Assembly: GCF_029227915.1 (NCBI RefSeq) | Contig: NC_079883.1 | Coordinates: 21,020,001 to 21,080,000, forward strand | Direction of reading: 5' to 3' | From: Hydractinia symbiolongicarpus | Taxonomy: Eukaryota; Cnidaria; Hydrozoa; Anthoathecata; Hydractiniidae | Length of the DNA stretch: 60,000 nucleotides | Part shown: positions 24,700-35,600 of the stretch, one piece after another | How positions within the stretch are numbered: position 1 is the stretch's first letter | Layout of the letters: the number at the start of each line of letters is the position of its first letter | The notes under the pieces: generated by a model | What the model was told of the DNA's origin: nothing | The model's input: the letters and a program-made list of their open reading frames with translations, nothing else | Database searches by the model: none | Program-made: the position numbers and the translations under genes

Positions 24700-24945
24700 A
24701 CGTTGGTGCGACGTTGGTACATCGTCGTGTTAAAGTATAAATCCGACATGATAACCTAACATCGAATCGACGTCGTTATATCGTCGATATGCGACGTCGG
24801 AAATCCTTACGTTGGATCGACGTCAGTTTATGGTCAAAATACGACGTCGGAAATTACGACGTCGAAGCGACGTTGTAACGACGTGGCCGTCGCAACGTAG
24901 CAGCGACTAGCAACAGACGTCTGTACGACGTCGTGTGCCTGCTGG
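24700..24945 (-). repeat. ACGTC array ending in CCCAGCAGGCACAC terminus
   Basis: Repeated GACGTC/CGACGT words over ~245 bp end abruptly; read on the minus strand the edge is CCCAGCAGGCACACGACGTC (24945 inward). Such a sharp edge with subterminal short repeats is typical of a DNA transposon end. It lies inside the left end of Helentron copy 1 and is duplicated at 43,723-43,973. Confidence 0.55.
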
Positions 24946-27638
24946 GTAAGTTCTCCTTACTGTTATTAGTATTTATTAATATTGGCCGTGTTATGACTAG
25001 CTGATTAATTCTTGTTTTTTATCAAAGGAGGTTAATACAACATATGTTCTAAAACGTGAATCGTTGTTTATCTTCTTGAGTAATATTTAGTATGATATTT
25101 GATATGATCTGTTACTTTTTTGGTCGATCTTTGTACGATCCTAAAATGATAAAATGTCTTCAATAAGCTTTGTAGGGCAGGGTGGGGGGCACTATAAAAT
25201 TTCTCAAATTTTCTGCTATAAAATCTGAACTCCATTGGACGTAAGTTGCTGAATTTATCTCAAGTAATCATTCAAGACTTCCTAGTGCTTTCAGCCATGG
25301 TTCGAATCAGACTTTCGGCGGTGTGACTGTTGCTTCTTCCTCTTCCAAAGCTTATTGAAGGATTTTTCTCTGTATTTCGCCCGGATTTTGTATAATATAA
25401 TGTGAATGGTGTCTCTTCAAAGTGGATTTCTAGTTCTAGTGTCCACATTTAAGAACGTCGTTAATAGTTGCCCTTGTACTTGTACAAAGTATATCTAGTC
25501 GAATATACCGTGAACTCTGGGGTGACCGATTTTTCATTCCTGCCATTCATTGGCAAATTTCTTGAAGTTTTCCAAGGAACTCTCCTAATAGGAATTTGAT
25601 AGGCCGATAATACCGATTTATACACATTCATTGTCCTATATTCCAGACCTATATTCCCCCCACTTTTTTGCTAAGAGGTGATGTTTCTTTATAAGGTTAT
25701 CATGTGTTTTAATCAATTATTAATTGATCAATATATACATATGCTCTGTTTGAGATCAACAATGCTTTCAGCTTGTTTTTAATCCATCTCGATTATCAAT
25801 TTCCACAAAGATAGGACTGACAAACTATACCTCGTCAAATTGCAAACGCATTTGTTCAATCGGACGACAACAGAAAGCGAGTATTCGGAAAATGTACAAA
25901 GGAGAACTGGGAGTTGTTATATACTATAGCCTTTCTCTGCATTATCTTTATTTTGCTTTGATGTCACTATTGCTTATTTTGAAAATATATCTTACATAAA
26001 ATATGGCGCTTCTATAATTCTATATATAATCTCCTGCATTTTATGACGGCTTTCGAGCGCAATATTTCGGAATTTGAAGAATGTTTTAGCCTAGGGGGCC
26101 AAAAGTTTCCTAGCCCGTTGGCCCCAATCATGATCGGGCCTCCTTTGACACTAAATAATTTAGCCCCTTCACTTTAAAAATTGCTCCGCCGGGCCTGGTA
26201 TATGACTAGGGTATGTGATTGATTTAGATGTTTTGTTAAAAGGCTTGGAACCTGTGGAAGCAGAAGTTGTTACGCTATTCTTTGTTCTAGCAGATAGGGA
26301 AACTAGGGTTGTCCCGGCCTAAGTAGGGCAATTATCATTGCCTTCTTGACCATTTCTGTTCTGACATTTTTCAGAACCTTTCCTGTTAGATTGAACGGGG
26401 AAACAGATATGGGTACATTTTGCGCCAACTATACTGACCACGTTTTAGACTCTTCCTTTCAAGTCAAACTCTTATAAGAATGTCAGGCTTTACCTGTCTG
26501 TGGACATTTGAATCTTTCAGGAATCCAAGTATTCCCTAAAATTTATTCGTCACTCACAGTGTCAATGACGTTCAAAATATCTTTAGAAAAACTTGAATCT
26601 ATGGTCACACCGTTAAAAGGTTTGTTTGAGCCTGGGCTAAACGCACTAGACAATCATGAATGATTTTTTTATATAAATTTTCAATTATTGCTTAATGCAA
26701 AAATTTAACCTGCGAAAATATTTGAAAGCTCAGATTCCTGGTGTATTGCAGGCAATGGCCCCTCTTCGTCTCTTCTATGATTCAAACACTACTCTCTAGT
26801 ATTTTGACAGTTCTCTGCATGTGGCGTTATCTCTTTCTAACCAATGCTGGGAATTAAGGTAGTATTTTAAAGCATTACTTTTCTAACTTTTACAGACGAA
26901 CACCTTAATTTTTTTACGTAGTTTTATAATAACAGCTGTAATGCAATCTAATACGCCGAACATGTTGACTTTCTTTATAATTAAGTTTGACTTGCCATAC
27001 AACAGGTCCTGGGGTCGAGGTTGACAGATAAAAGTACTACGACTACTTATTGTCATCAAAATGTAATAATGTTTTCGCTGTGATATTTTTCTCGCAACCA
27101 TTTACAACAAGTTGACTTAACATGAAGTTGTCATGGTGAGTTTTGCGGTGATCTTGAAGACCATTTTATCTACAGGAGATAAATGTTTCCGTTAAAAAGC
27201 GCCACTCCACTGTTCGGTCGCTGTAAAATTGTATTTCGTTTCCACTTTGCTAATTTATAAAGATTTTTGTTTCAATAAATTATACACGGGTAAAGTAAGA
27301 ACATAAAAGCAATGTAAACAAGAAAACCGTTCGGTTTGATCACACATTCGTATTGTACACATACTTTATACTTAAATATTGTATTGATTATGTTTATATC
27401 TTGTATCTATGGCAACGTTCTTGTTTATATAGACCTGTTGTATCATTTTTATTTTACTTGAAAATGGGTGTATGACACCCGAAACGTCGTAAAATGTTGT
27501 TTTAATTTGTACACATACACATGGTGTCCAAGTTTTAACATAAAATATTGTCAATCGAATTTCTAATGTCTCTGTAAAAACAACAAGAACTGAAGCGGTT
27601 TGAACACTCACACAACACTATGATGATAAATAATTAAA
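24946..27638. other. Cargo region without supported gene
   Basis: This part of the Helentron cargo is shared with copy 2 (43,974-46,652). The left ~1.05 kb differs visibly between copies, including a small indel near 25,480. From about 25,994 rightwards the copies look identical. A CCTGGGGTCGAGG word near 27,004 recurs as CCTGGGATCGAGG near 31,010. No gene is recognised. Confidence 0.45.
27594..27615 (+). repeat. 22-bp direct repeat, left of cargo gene
   Basis: An exact 22-bp match (starting AGCGGTTTGAACACTCAC) occurs again at 30043-30064 in the same orientation. The pair brackets the transposase-like gene and may mark the ends of a captured or nested unit. Confidence 0.5.
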
Positions 27639-27935
27639 ATGTATTTATTAAAATATAAAATATACAATAATAAAATTTGGTATAAAATATTAAGGCACAA
27701 ACTTAGAGAAAGAGATGAAAATAAATTGAATCATATTAAAAGTTGTGACTATTTTTCGATAACTGAGATACGGCTGGAGAGCACACAACACGAGTCAATT
27801 TCGAACATTATAACATTGTCAACATACAGTAAATCAAAACAATCATTTCAAGACAATGAACACCCTCATTTGATGCGAGATTTCACGAAATTCGAATAGA
27901 ATAAATATCTACTGGTTTCATTATTTTGGGTATAC

Positions 27936-27944
27936 TATATAAAG
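27936..27944 (+). promoter_or_regulatory. TATA-box-like element before cargo gene
   Basis: TATATAAAG lies 53-61 bp upstream of the ATG at 27997, at a spacing that would place a start site about 25-30 bp before the ATG. The same element is at 46950-46958 in copy 2. It is a weak signal in AT-rich DNA. Confidence 0.35.
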
Positions 27945-27996
27945 CTACACGATAATAAGAAAACAACAAAAAAACGCTGCTATACGCAAAAAAACA

Positions 27997-29091
27997 ATGG
28001 ATTTTTCAGAGAACATTGCCATCAAAACCAAACACGAGGTACAAGAAGCGCATTTTTCTGGGAAACAGTACGCCTTACATTGTTCCATTGTTGAACCCGG
28101 AGTAAACAAATTTGTGTATCATTTGAGTGACGATACAACTCACGACCCATCTTTCGTTTTTGAAGTCCTTGAGGATATTTCTGATCGTTGGGAAATCCGA
28201 AATGAAACAGTTATCATTAAAAGCGATAACGCTCCCACTCAATATAAAAATAAATGGGCTTTTCATTCATACCATTCTCTTGCCAACAAGTACGATGTAC
28301 GCATAATTCGTCTGTACGGAGCAGCAGGTCACGGTAAAGGGCTAATTGATGCCATGTCCGCCTTCGGAGTTAAATCTATATTAAGACGAGACATCATTGG
28401 TTTGGACGTTTGGTTTGTCGACAGCCAAGCGATTCGTGACTATCTCGATATCCGGAAAGATCCCAGAATGAGTTACACAGTCGTCAGTCAAAAGCAAGAT
28501 GACAAAAAGCGCATGGCGAGAGTTGAACGGAAGATCGATGGTTGTATGGCAATGCATCTGTTTGAATACAAGCCTAATGAGAATTCTGTATATATGAAAG
28601 AATTCTTATGTGATTGTGGTAACTGTTTAAATTTAGAGTTTGATGCATGTTTGAGAGTAGATGGTCCTGATGAGAGTCAAATGGATAAAGTTGAGGAATC
28701 CGTAGAAAACGATGATGACTGTTACCTGGATGAAGAACAAGATCGTGGTCAACACATTTTTGAATTTGTTTCGATTCCATGCTTTATTGCCGTAATCTCA
28801 TTTAACTCCTGTGAGCCAATTTATTTTATTAAAGTGATTGAAAAAGGAGTTGCAACCGATGTAATGAGGGATCGTTACGGACACTCCATTAATTCTGACG
28901 AGTGTTTCTTGAGAGGAAACTATCTGAAGTCTGACAGGTCTCGCAATATGGCTTTGAAAAGATTCAGCATAGTTCCTGGAGATGTTCTTTGTGATCCTGT
29001 TGAAGTGTTTGAAGCTTTCGTTGATATTGATCATGACAGCCTTTGTATGCCAAAGGATATCTATGTGGAACTTGTTTTAAGAGCATCGTAA
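27997..29091 (+). CDS. RNase H-fold transposase-like cargo protein, 364 aa (copy 1)
   Basis: This is an intact plus-strand ORF, opposite to the Helentron genes. It matches a family of uncharacterised metazoan proteins whose core looks like an RNase H/DDE nuclease. That core has MDFSENI (Asp2), LSDDTTHD, IIKSDNAPTQYKNKW (Asp77), and YGAAGHGKGLIDAMSAFGVK (His112, Lys114, Asp118). A Cys-rich segment follows (FLCDCGNCLNLEFDAC), then a C-terminal module with IYFIKVIEKGVATD and a tail near VEVFEAFVDID. Family members usually have a longer N-terminus before the DF-EN motif, so this copy may be truncated or start in an unseen exon. The predicted protein is identical in copy 2. Nuclease activity is inference from motif spacing, not shown. 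Confidence 0.65.
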   Translation: MDFSENIAIKTKHEVQEAHFSGKQYALHCSIVEPGVNKFVYHLSDDTTHDPSFVFEVLEDISDRWEIRNETVIIKSDNAPTQYKNKWAFHSYHSLANKYDVRIIRLYGAAGHGKGLIDAMSAFGVKSILRRDIIGLDVWFVDSQAIRDYLDIRKDPRMSYTVVSQKQDDKKRMARVERKIDGCMAMHLFEYKPNENSVYMKEFLCDCGNCLNLEFDACLRVDGPDESQMDKVEESVENDDDCYLDEEQDRGQHIFEFVSIPCFIAVISFNSCEPIYFIKVIEKGVATDVMRDRYGHSINSDECFLRGNYLKSDRSRNMALKRFSIVPGDVLCDPVEVFEAFVDIDHDSLCMPKDIYVELVLRAS

Positions 29092-31486
29092 ATTTTTACA
29101 ATTTTGCCTTGGACTAAGTTAATCTCAAATTACTCTTAAATAAGTCATAAACAGAATACTATACTAAAGATTTGCACACCCTATATCGAATTTGAATATT
29201 GAATCGTATAACTGATTCTTATTATTTCATTGAAATTATCTACGTCCTGTTTTTCGCTTCTAGTGTAGGATATTGAACCTAGATTTTATGAATTTTAAAG
29301 ACCAATAACATCATAATTCACTCTTTTGAAGGAAAATTTATCATTGTAAATAAGTATTATATGTTCCTAATTATTATTTATCCAAATTTCTAAATTGTTA
29401 TTTAATGAAAATTTCAAAGTTATAATTCACCAAAAATTATTTATTCAAAGACCACATTTATCTCGAAGTACTCATTAATTCTGTTGCCAACTTTGATTTG
29501 AATGAAAAAAGCATAGTCAGACAATTTATTCTGCCAAATTTTCAAATCGCTATAATGTTTTAAGAGTGATTATTGCATGTTTTCGAAAAAGTTAGGCTTG
29601 TGACTAAATCGCTCATTACTTACTCATTTCTGAATAAATTTTACTCATCACAGTTTTTACTGGTTTCCAAGATGTCAAAGATGCTTTAAAAATACAATTT
29701 TACTATTTTTTCGAAAAAATGAGTAAATCACGAGCAAAAACTCAAAATGACCAATATTATCGCGACACACTCCTAATTTTCAAAATTGACCTTGTAGGAC
29801 CAATAGTATCTCTACAAACTCCAACCCAGTGAGTTTTCTTGATCTAATAACGGTTTTAACCAAAGTTATTAAATATTTTGTGATTTTGCTATTTTTCATT
29901 TTACAACTTTTTCGCACAGTCAAGAAAAAACACGTCCATAAACAAAAACTTTTGGTTAATATAGCGCGTTATTGACAGTTGTTGTTCCTTTCGTTGCGTT
30001 CTCACCCACACAAGGTGTGAGTGAAAAGCAACAAGAAACCGGAGCGGTTTGAACACTCACACAAATCACATATAGCAGTTTTAGGCTATGTGATATAAAC
30101 TGAATAGCACGATTAGATCCTTGCGAAAAAGTTATGGCTCAGTACACAAAACATTTGCTACTTCACTTGCTACTTACTACATGCGTACGAAAACATTGCT
30201 TGCTTTTGTTTGACTCCATTTCGAACATAGCCTACTGATAGACCCGGACTTTACTGCGTTCCTCTGGGTCTATTATGTCTTGTTAAATTTTCTGTACAGA
30301 ATTCTCAAGTTGTTGAGAATCGAGAATCGGGTAGAAAAACTACAATATAATAGAAGCAGTCAATCGGTGAATGTGGTCAGTAAATGACGGCAGAAAAATG
30401 TTTTGTCTTCTAGCGTTCGGATTTCTCAACATTGGTTGGGGTTAGCATCAATTTTTTGTAAATCTTTTGTATTGTTGTTTGCAACATGCTTCAAGCTCAG
30501 ATGTTCAAAAACAACAGCTGTCGTTCTGTATTAGGGTGTGAAAATATTTAGGTGGAGTGTGTGAAAATATGTGCGCTCACTTCGAAAGTTATAATGCCAG
30601 GTGGATGGTTCGATATAGAGATATCATTCAACTTTGTCCCCAGTACCCATAATTTTTAGACACTGTAACCAATCAGAATGTTTCAATTCTCCATCCTCGC
30701 GATATATACTGGTTTCCACAAAGCATACTCCACTTGAACAATATTCTATTCATAGGGGTATTTGTTTTTTCCGGCCATATAAACTGATCACAAATAACAT
30801 GAAAAAGAAAGCAGTAGTGGGAGATATGGACCTTCAGATCAAAAAAAAATTTGTTCATTGATAACTTTAAAAATTTTTCCCCATTTGGACATTTTCTGTC
30901 GTGATCCCCGCCCACTTATCTAAAGGTTTATTATCGTTTGTCAGAGAACTACCAATCTCGTTCTCATGACTTCTTACCTGAAGGAAGTAGGCTTTTTTTT
31001 GTCAACACGTCCTGGGATCGAGGTTGAGTGAACTATGTAATAAAAAATACATGAAAAAACAAACAAACAAAAAAATGCCGAATAATCAACTTAAAATCTA
31101 CTGTTGTGCAACCACAAGACACTATGTTTCAAACTCCCAAATATAGTGACAAAGTGAATTGAATCCACGGGCTTAAAACTAGAATTCAACATTGTGCTCA
31201 AAAATTTGTTTGAGTTTGGCTCAACCAGCGCAGCTTACAAAACAACCGATTTAAAAAATATTTCCGCAAACTAGTCTGGTAAACAAATCAGAGGGTGAAT
31301 CTAAAAGTCTAAAAGCTACCTATTTTCGTCCTTGTGCTCAGCTGATTTGAAATAAACGAAATATTTGAGTACCAATGTGTTAAGCCTCTGATTCACACTT
31401 ATGAAGCAATTTTCAGGAAAAAATTACCCTGGGTTCAAGGTTGTTTTCAATGTAGTAAATTCGACTCTTATTACCAAATGTTCTCT
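29092..31486. other. Cargo region downstream of transposase-like gene
   Basis: No gene is recognised. It holds the second 22-bp direct repeat (30043-30064) next to an imperfect hairpin (TCACCCACACAA / GGTGTGAGTGA, 30,001-30,025). It is nearly identical to 48,106-50,500; the differences I saw are two adjacent substitutions near 30,140. Confidence 0.45.
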
Positions 31487-31488
31487 TA

Positions 31489-31905
31489 AGGGTCTGTTTA
31501 TATGGAGGTGGGATGGCTCGGTAAATGAGCTGACTCACTTGCCGGGCTGGTTTTTAAATTGTGGTGAAAAAACCTGTCCTGTAGGCGGGCTCTGATAATC
31601 TTAGAACAATAAAAATATTAAACAATACAGAAGCTATAACTGAAATATTAATAACAGAAGAAATTGATTACGTAGGCATGAAATTTCTGGCCCAGCAAGT
31701 GAGCTGAATGAAGTGTTTATATGAGAAAAAGTTCATCTCGCTTACAGGGGGAGGGAGGGGGTTCGGTTGTGAGAAATGAGATCCCGCCTACCGAGCCAGC
31801 CTGGTTGAACATAAACAAATGAAATAAAGTATAAGGAAAATAGGGAAAGTGTGAGATCTCGGTAAGCGAGCCAACCCGCCAAACGGGCTCATATAAACAG
31901 CCCCT
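31489..31905. mobile_element. MITE-like element inside cargo (copy 1)
   Basis: The ends are AGGGTCTGTTTATATGG on the left and the complement of AGGGGCTGTTTATATGAGCC on the right, an imperfect terminal inverted repeat, each bordered by TA. Internal GGCTCGGTAA/TTACCGAGCC-type words repeat in both directions. There is no coding capacity. The TA flank suggests a Tc1/mariner-type or similar non-autonomous element. The copy-2 counterpart is at 50503-50919. Confidence 0.55.
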
Positions 31906-32064
31906 TACCGTGACAAAATTTTCAGAAAAAAACAATCAACAAGATTTTATTTTTGTGCATGACCTGCATACTATTTTTTAAACATAAAATGGTAGCTTGC
32001 AAATAATATACTGAAGTAAAATGGTAGCTTGCAAATAATATAAAGTTAATAAAAGAGAAATACA

Positions 32065-32140
32065 AATACACGAACGATCAACATTTGAAATTTGGTATGA
32101 CCAGATTTGACACTGTCTATGAAGTCGCTACGCACTATTT
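32065..32140 (-). pseudogene. Decayed second RPA-like OB-fold fragment
   Basis: The segment 'acacgaacgat...gaaatttggtatg.cca..tttgacact.tctat.aagtc' is a diverged duplicate of 32,706-32,765, which encodes the OB-fold part of the adjacent RPA-like gene. Around it a block AATGGTAGCTTGCAAATAA recurs three times (31,988-32,180). It shows a local duplication at the 3' end of the RPA gene, also present in copy 2 (about 51,079-51,154). Confidence 0.6.
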
Positions 32141-32367
32141 TTTAATAGAACATACAATGGTAGCTTACAAATAATATACCAAAGTAACTATGAAAATAAC
32201 AAAAATTGAAAATGTGTTCGTTCTTGGGTAGTTTTTTTCAACACCCTGTCAACATATGGAAAAGTTTACAAAAAACAAATACAGATATCATGTCTGTCAA
32301 TTATGAAGGATGTCTCGGAATCTTTTAAAAGAGCAATTGTCAAAGCTTCCTCGTTCTTTCCATCAAG

Positions 32368-34005
32368 CTACTTCAGCGCATAATCGAAGAGCTGTGGTTG
32401 GAGTATTGTGATTTCCTCCTTATTATCCTGGGTAGTGACCTTAGCTATGCGGTTCACCTTCAGTTGAGAAGAACGTGAAATAACACCGCATACGCACTTT
32501 ACAAATTCGCAGTCGGGAGTAAGGTGATTAACGTCCTTACCACACTTGTGACATTTGAGTTGTCGGTTGACAATCACAACATCAGCAATAGGAAACTTTG
32601 CTTGGCGATATAACTTTGGCGCAGGTTTCAAAATGAATTTTTTTGTTGTTACTTCGAATATTGTTTCCGGACCCGTAGCGTGCACCTTGTCATCATCATG
32701 TAATACACGAACGATTGCATTGGAAATTTGGTATGGTCCAGTTTTGACACTATCTATAAAGTCATTCCATAAGGTCAATGAAATTACATCGGATTCGTCG
32801 AATAAGTACTCTTCCATCTTCCGTGAAGATCCTTCTCTGAAGTTTGTTTCGTAGCAATCTATATAACAATAATAATACGCTGACAATGGATTTTCAAGTG
32901 GGGGAGAATTGATACAATTTTCAGGCAACTTTGTGTGGGTGTGGTCTTCACTTGTTCAGTTGTCGAGCAGGCAAAATGAGGCATAGCTTACTCGCATGTA
33001 AATTTAATTTACCTTTTTTGTCAATGTATCCTATGACAGTAACTTCTTGCCGATCATACGAATTCAACTTGATGTCTTTAATTTTAAGTTTTGGTGAAAT
33101 AGATTTCAAAGCTTGCAGTGAGGAAAAGATGCTTTTTCAAGAACTTGAATTTTTGTTCCTCTGCTTATTTGAATGTCGGTTGCAGCATTATTTTTGAAAT
33201 TTGCTTTCCTTTTAAAATTCTGCAACTTAATCGGTGATTTTGATTGTTGAGCTTCATCTAACGTCGACTTTACATCTTTATTGTACATCACTGAATCATA
33301 CGTGCTGGAGACTGTCTGCAACTTTAGATTAAAGTACTCGACTTTGCCATTTCTGCTTTTCTTAATTGGTGACACCGCATGAACGTAAGCTGTCAAGCTC
33401 TCATCTAATTTGAAATTTAAAATGAAATTTTACTAAAAGTGGTAGCTGGCTAGAACTTTGCAAAATGTTCCTTGAAAAGAGAGAAAACAGTGACAAGGTT
33501 TTTCTTATTTGTAAAAAAGAGAAACTTCTATTCATTCACCATTATTCATGTAGATAGAATTTAATAAAATATATAAGTGAACTTGTATGAATAGAACTGT
33601 ATCAAAATGAGAAATCTTCTCGTGTTTATTTTTTGTAGAAAAAATTTCTGGCAGAATTCTGGTGACACAAGAACTTTATACCAATCAATATTGTACCTTT
33701 TGGGACATTGAGAGAGAAAAGGGAAAAGGACAATAAAATACTGAAAATTCGAGGTTAAAACGTTATAGCCATAGCAGGGAAAAGTGATGTATCCTTCGAA
33801 AAAGCAGTGACCAAAAGCAAAAATATCTCACCTTTTTTATAAGATTCCCCCCCCCCCCCCCACCATTGTTTGTTGAACTACCTTGACCTAAAAATGAAAT
33901 TTAAAATTTATTAAATCCAAGGAGAAGGAATTAACCTTAAAAAATCAAATCAAAAATCATATCGGCAACTGACTGAAAAAAAAGACTACCTTTTCTTTGA
34001 GCCAT
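32368..34005 (-). pseudogene. RPA-like ssDNA-binding protein of the Helentron (copy 1)
   Basis: This looks like a single-stranded-DNA-binding protein related to the large RPA subunit, expected to support rolling-circle transposition. Exon 1 starts at ATG 34005 and encodes MAQRK with a donor after 33990 (G|GTAGTC); exon 2 begins at 33404 after 'caaattag', in matching phase. The joined frame has an OB-fold start (DESLTAYVHAVSPIKKSRNG, then KVEYFNLKLQTV). A second segment (33,1xx-33,020) reads SPKLKIKDIKLNSYDRQEV in another frame, so a frameshift or intron lies near 33,130. The last part (32928-32368) holds a second OB-fold (YLFDESDVISLTLWNDFID, GPYQISNAIVRVL) and a four-Cys zinc ribbon (CHKCG...CEFVKCVCG). 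Its C-terminus is shorter than in copy 2. Confidence 0.6.
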
Positions 34006-34179
34006 TTTCGCACTTCACTTCAGTAGAACATGTGCGTGCGTGAATTTTTTAAAAAATCCAACACAATTAGAAAAACACCAACCAATCAAATTCAAGAACC
34101 TTTCAACCAGGATGCATTTCGGCAAAATAAAGAATGAAACGTGGCAGCTGGAAAAATTCGGAACTACTTGCTAAAGGTG

Positions 34180-34216
34180 GAATTCCACTAGGCGAAATAT
34201 TCGCCTAGTGGAATTC
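34180..34216. repeat. Perfect 17-bp palindrome with 3-nt loop
   Basis: Arms GAATTCCACTAGGCGAA (34180-34196) and its exact complement (34200-34216) surround the loop 'ata'. It lies just upstream of the RPA-like gene, in the segment missing from copy 2. It could be a foldback end, a Helitron-type hairpin from a nested element, or a replication-pausing structure. Confidence 0.75.
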
Positions 34217-35164
34217 GTGCGAACAGCTACAATTCAACTTTATACTACTTTTCACTATCAAAACAAATATAGTGTTGAATATACCTCCTTGAATACAAAT
34301 TGACTACGAACACAAGGAGGAGCTCACGTGATAAGAACAAACGACCCAGGGAATAGAAACTGTGTTTTTTGCCTGTAAATGGAAAATTCCTCGTCAGAAA
34401 GAAATTTATCTCACAGTAGGTTTTCTAAATTTTATGCTAATTAGATTGATGAAGGGTATAGAAAATGAGGAAACTCTAATAACTAAAAAAACTGTTTTTT
34501 GCTGATCAGGAAATTGTACGAAAACTTGTTTTCTAAACTCTTTTTTTCTCGATACTATGTAGAAGCAATGTATATGTAGAAAGACAAGTGAGGGGTACAG
34601 GAACTTTCAAACATGTCTAGTTAGGAGAATGACGCACCTTATATTAGAGTTGAACCGTGGTTGAACTGACTAGGGTGATCTGCGCCTTCTTAGACCGGTG
34701 TCAGAGCTGTTTTGTTTACGTTGCAAATAACGCACTAAGTAGTGAGAAATGTAAAACATTTGCCATTTTTCTGCCGAGAAAATTCTTTGAAATGCGTTAC
34801 ACGCGAAAATTTATTCCCGCGAAATTATCAAAAGACGTCATCTGCGAAAGTTTATTCCCACGTTTGCGGGCAAAAGACTTTCATATTCCTAGGTTTTTCC
34901 TGTAATTATTCACACTTGTTAATATAAAATCGTTTAGGTTCTCTCGCAATTGGCAAAGCAATTTGCAAGGGGCAATCATTCAGTCAAAACGACACAGTTC
35001 AAATGAAGTGTATGTATATTATATATTCACAAATGTAAAACAAAGTCAATGGTCTCCACGGGTCGATTTTTTAATTCCGGAAGCATCATCTTTATGTTCT
35101 ACTGAACATTTCGTAAAAGAAGTTGTTGAGTTTTTTTCGAGCTGAGATTAGGAATGAAATAGTA

Positions 35165-35600
35165 TTACGACCTATCAATCGTATCGAAGTTCGTACTTCT
35201 TCTATGCGTTGCGAACGAACATTACGAGCTATCAGTTGTACAGAAATTTGCATTTATATACGTTGCGAATGAACATTACGAGCTATCAGTTGTATCGAAG
35301 TTCGCAACTCTATACGTTGCAAATGAACATTACGAGCTATCAGTTGTATCGAAATGCCACTTCTATACGTTGTGAAGGAACATTACGAGTTATTAGTTGT
35401 ATCGAAATTCTCACTTCTATACGTTGCGAATGAACATTACGAGCTATCAGTTGTATCGAAATTCTCACTTCTATACGTTGCGAATGAACATTACGAGCTA
35501 TCAGTTGTATCGAAATTCGCACTTCTATACGTTGCGAATGAACATTACGAGCTATCAATTGTATCGAAATGTATCGAAATTCGTACTTCTAGGCAATTGC
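35165..35600. repeat. 54-bp minisatellite, about 8 units
   Basis: A 54-bp unit, recognisable by ACATTACGAGCTATCAG, TTGTATCGAA and CTATACGTTGCGAATGA, repeats from about 35,165 to 35,600 with a few substitutions and one or two small length changes at the edges. Because 54 is divisible by three, open frames run through it on both strands; these are artefacts of periodicity. Only copy 1 retains it. Confidence 0.85.

Noticed and set aside
25280-25310. tRNA T-loop-like GGTTCGAATC
   Set aside because: No matching acceptor, D or anticodon arms nearby.
26883-27101. Minus-strand ORF containing CQPRPQDLLYG, duplicated at 45897-46115
   Set aside because: The duplicate exists only because the whole Helentron is duplicated, and the motif comes from a CCTGGGGTCGAGG repeat word. 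No coding evidence.
27639-27899. 86-codon plus-strand ORF just upstream of the cargo gene
   Set aside because: Lys/Ile/Asn-rich AT-biased translation with no family resemblance and no splice link to the next ORF. It could be a missing N-terminal exon, but nothing supports that.
35165-35600. Regular direct repeats that could suggest a CRISPR array
   Set aside because: The 54-bp units are contiguous with no unique spacers, and the DNA is eukaryotic. It is a minisatellite.
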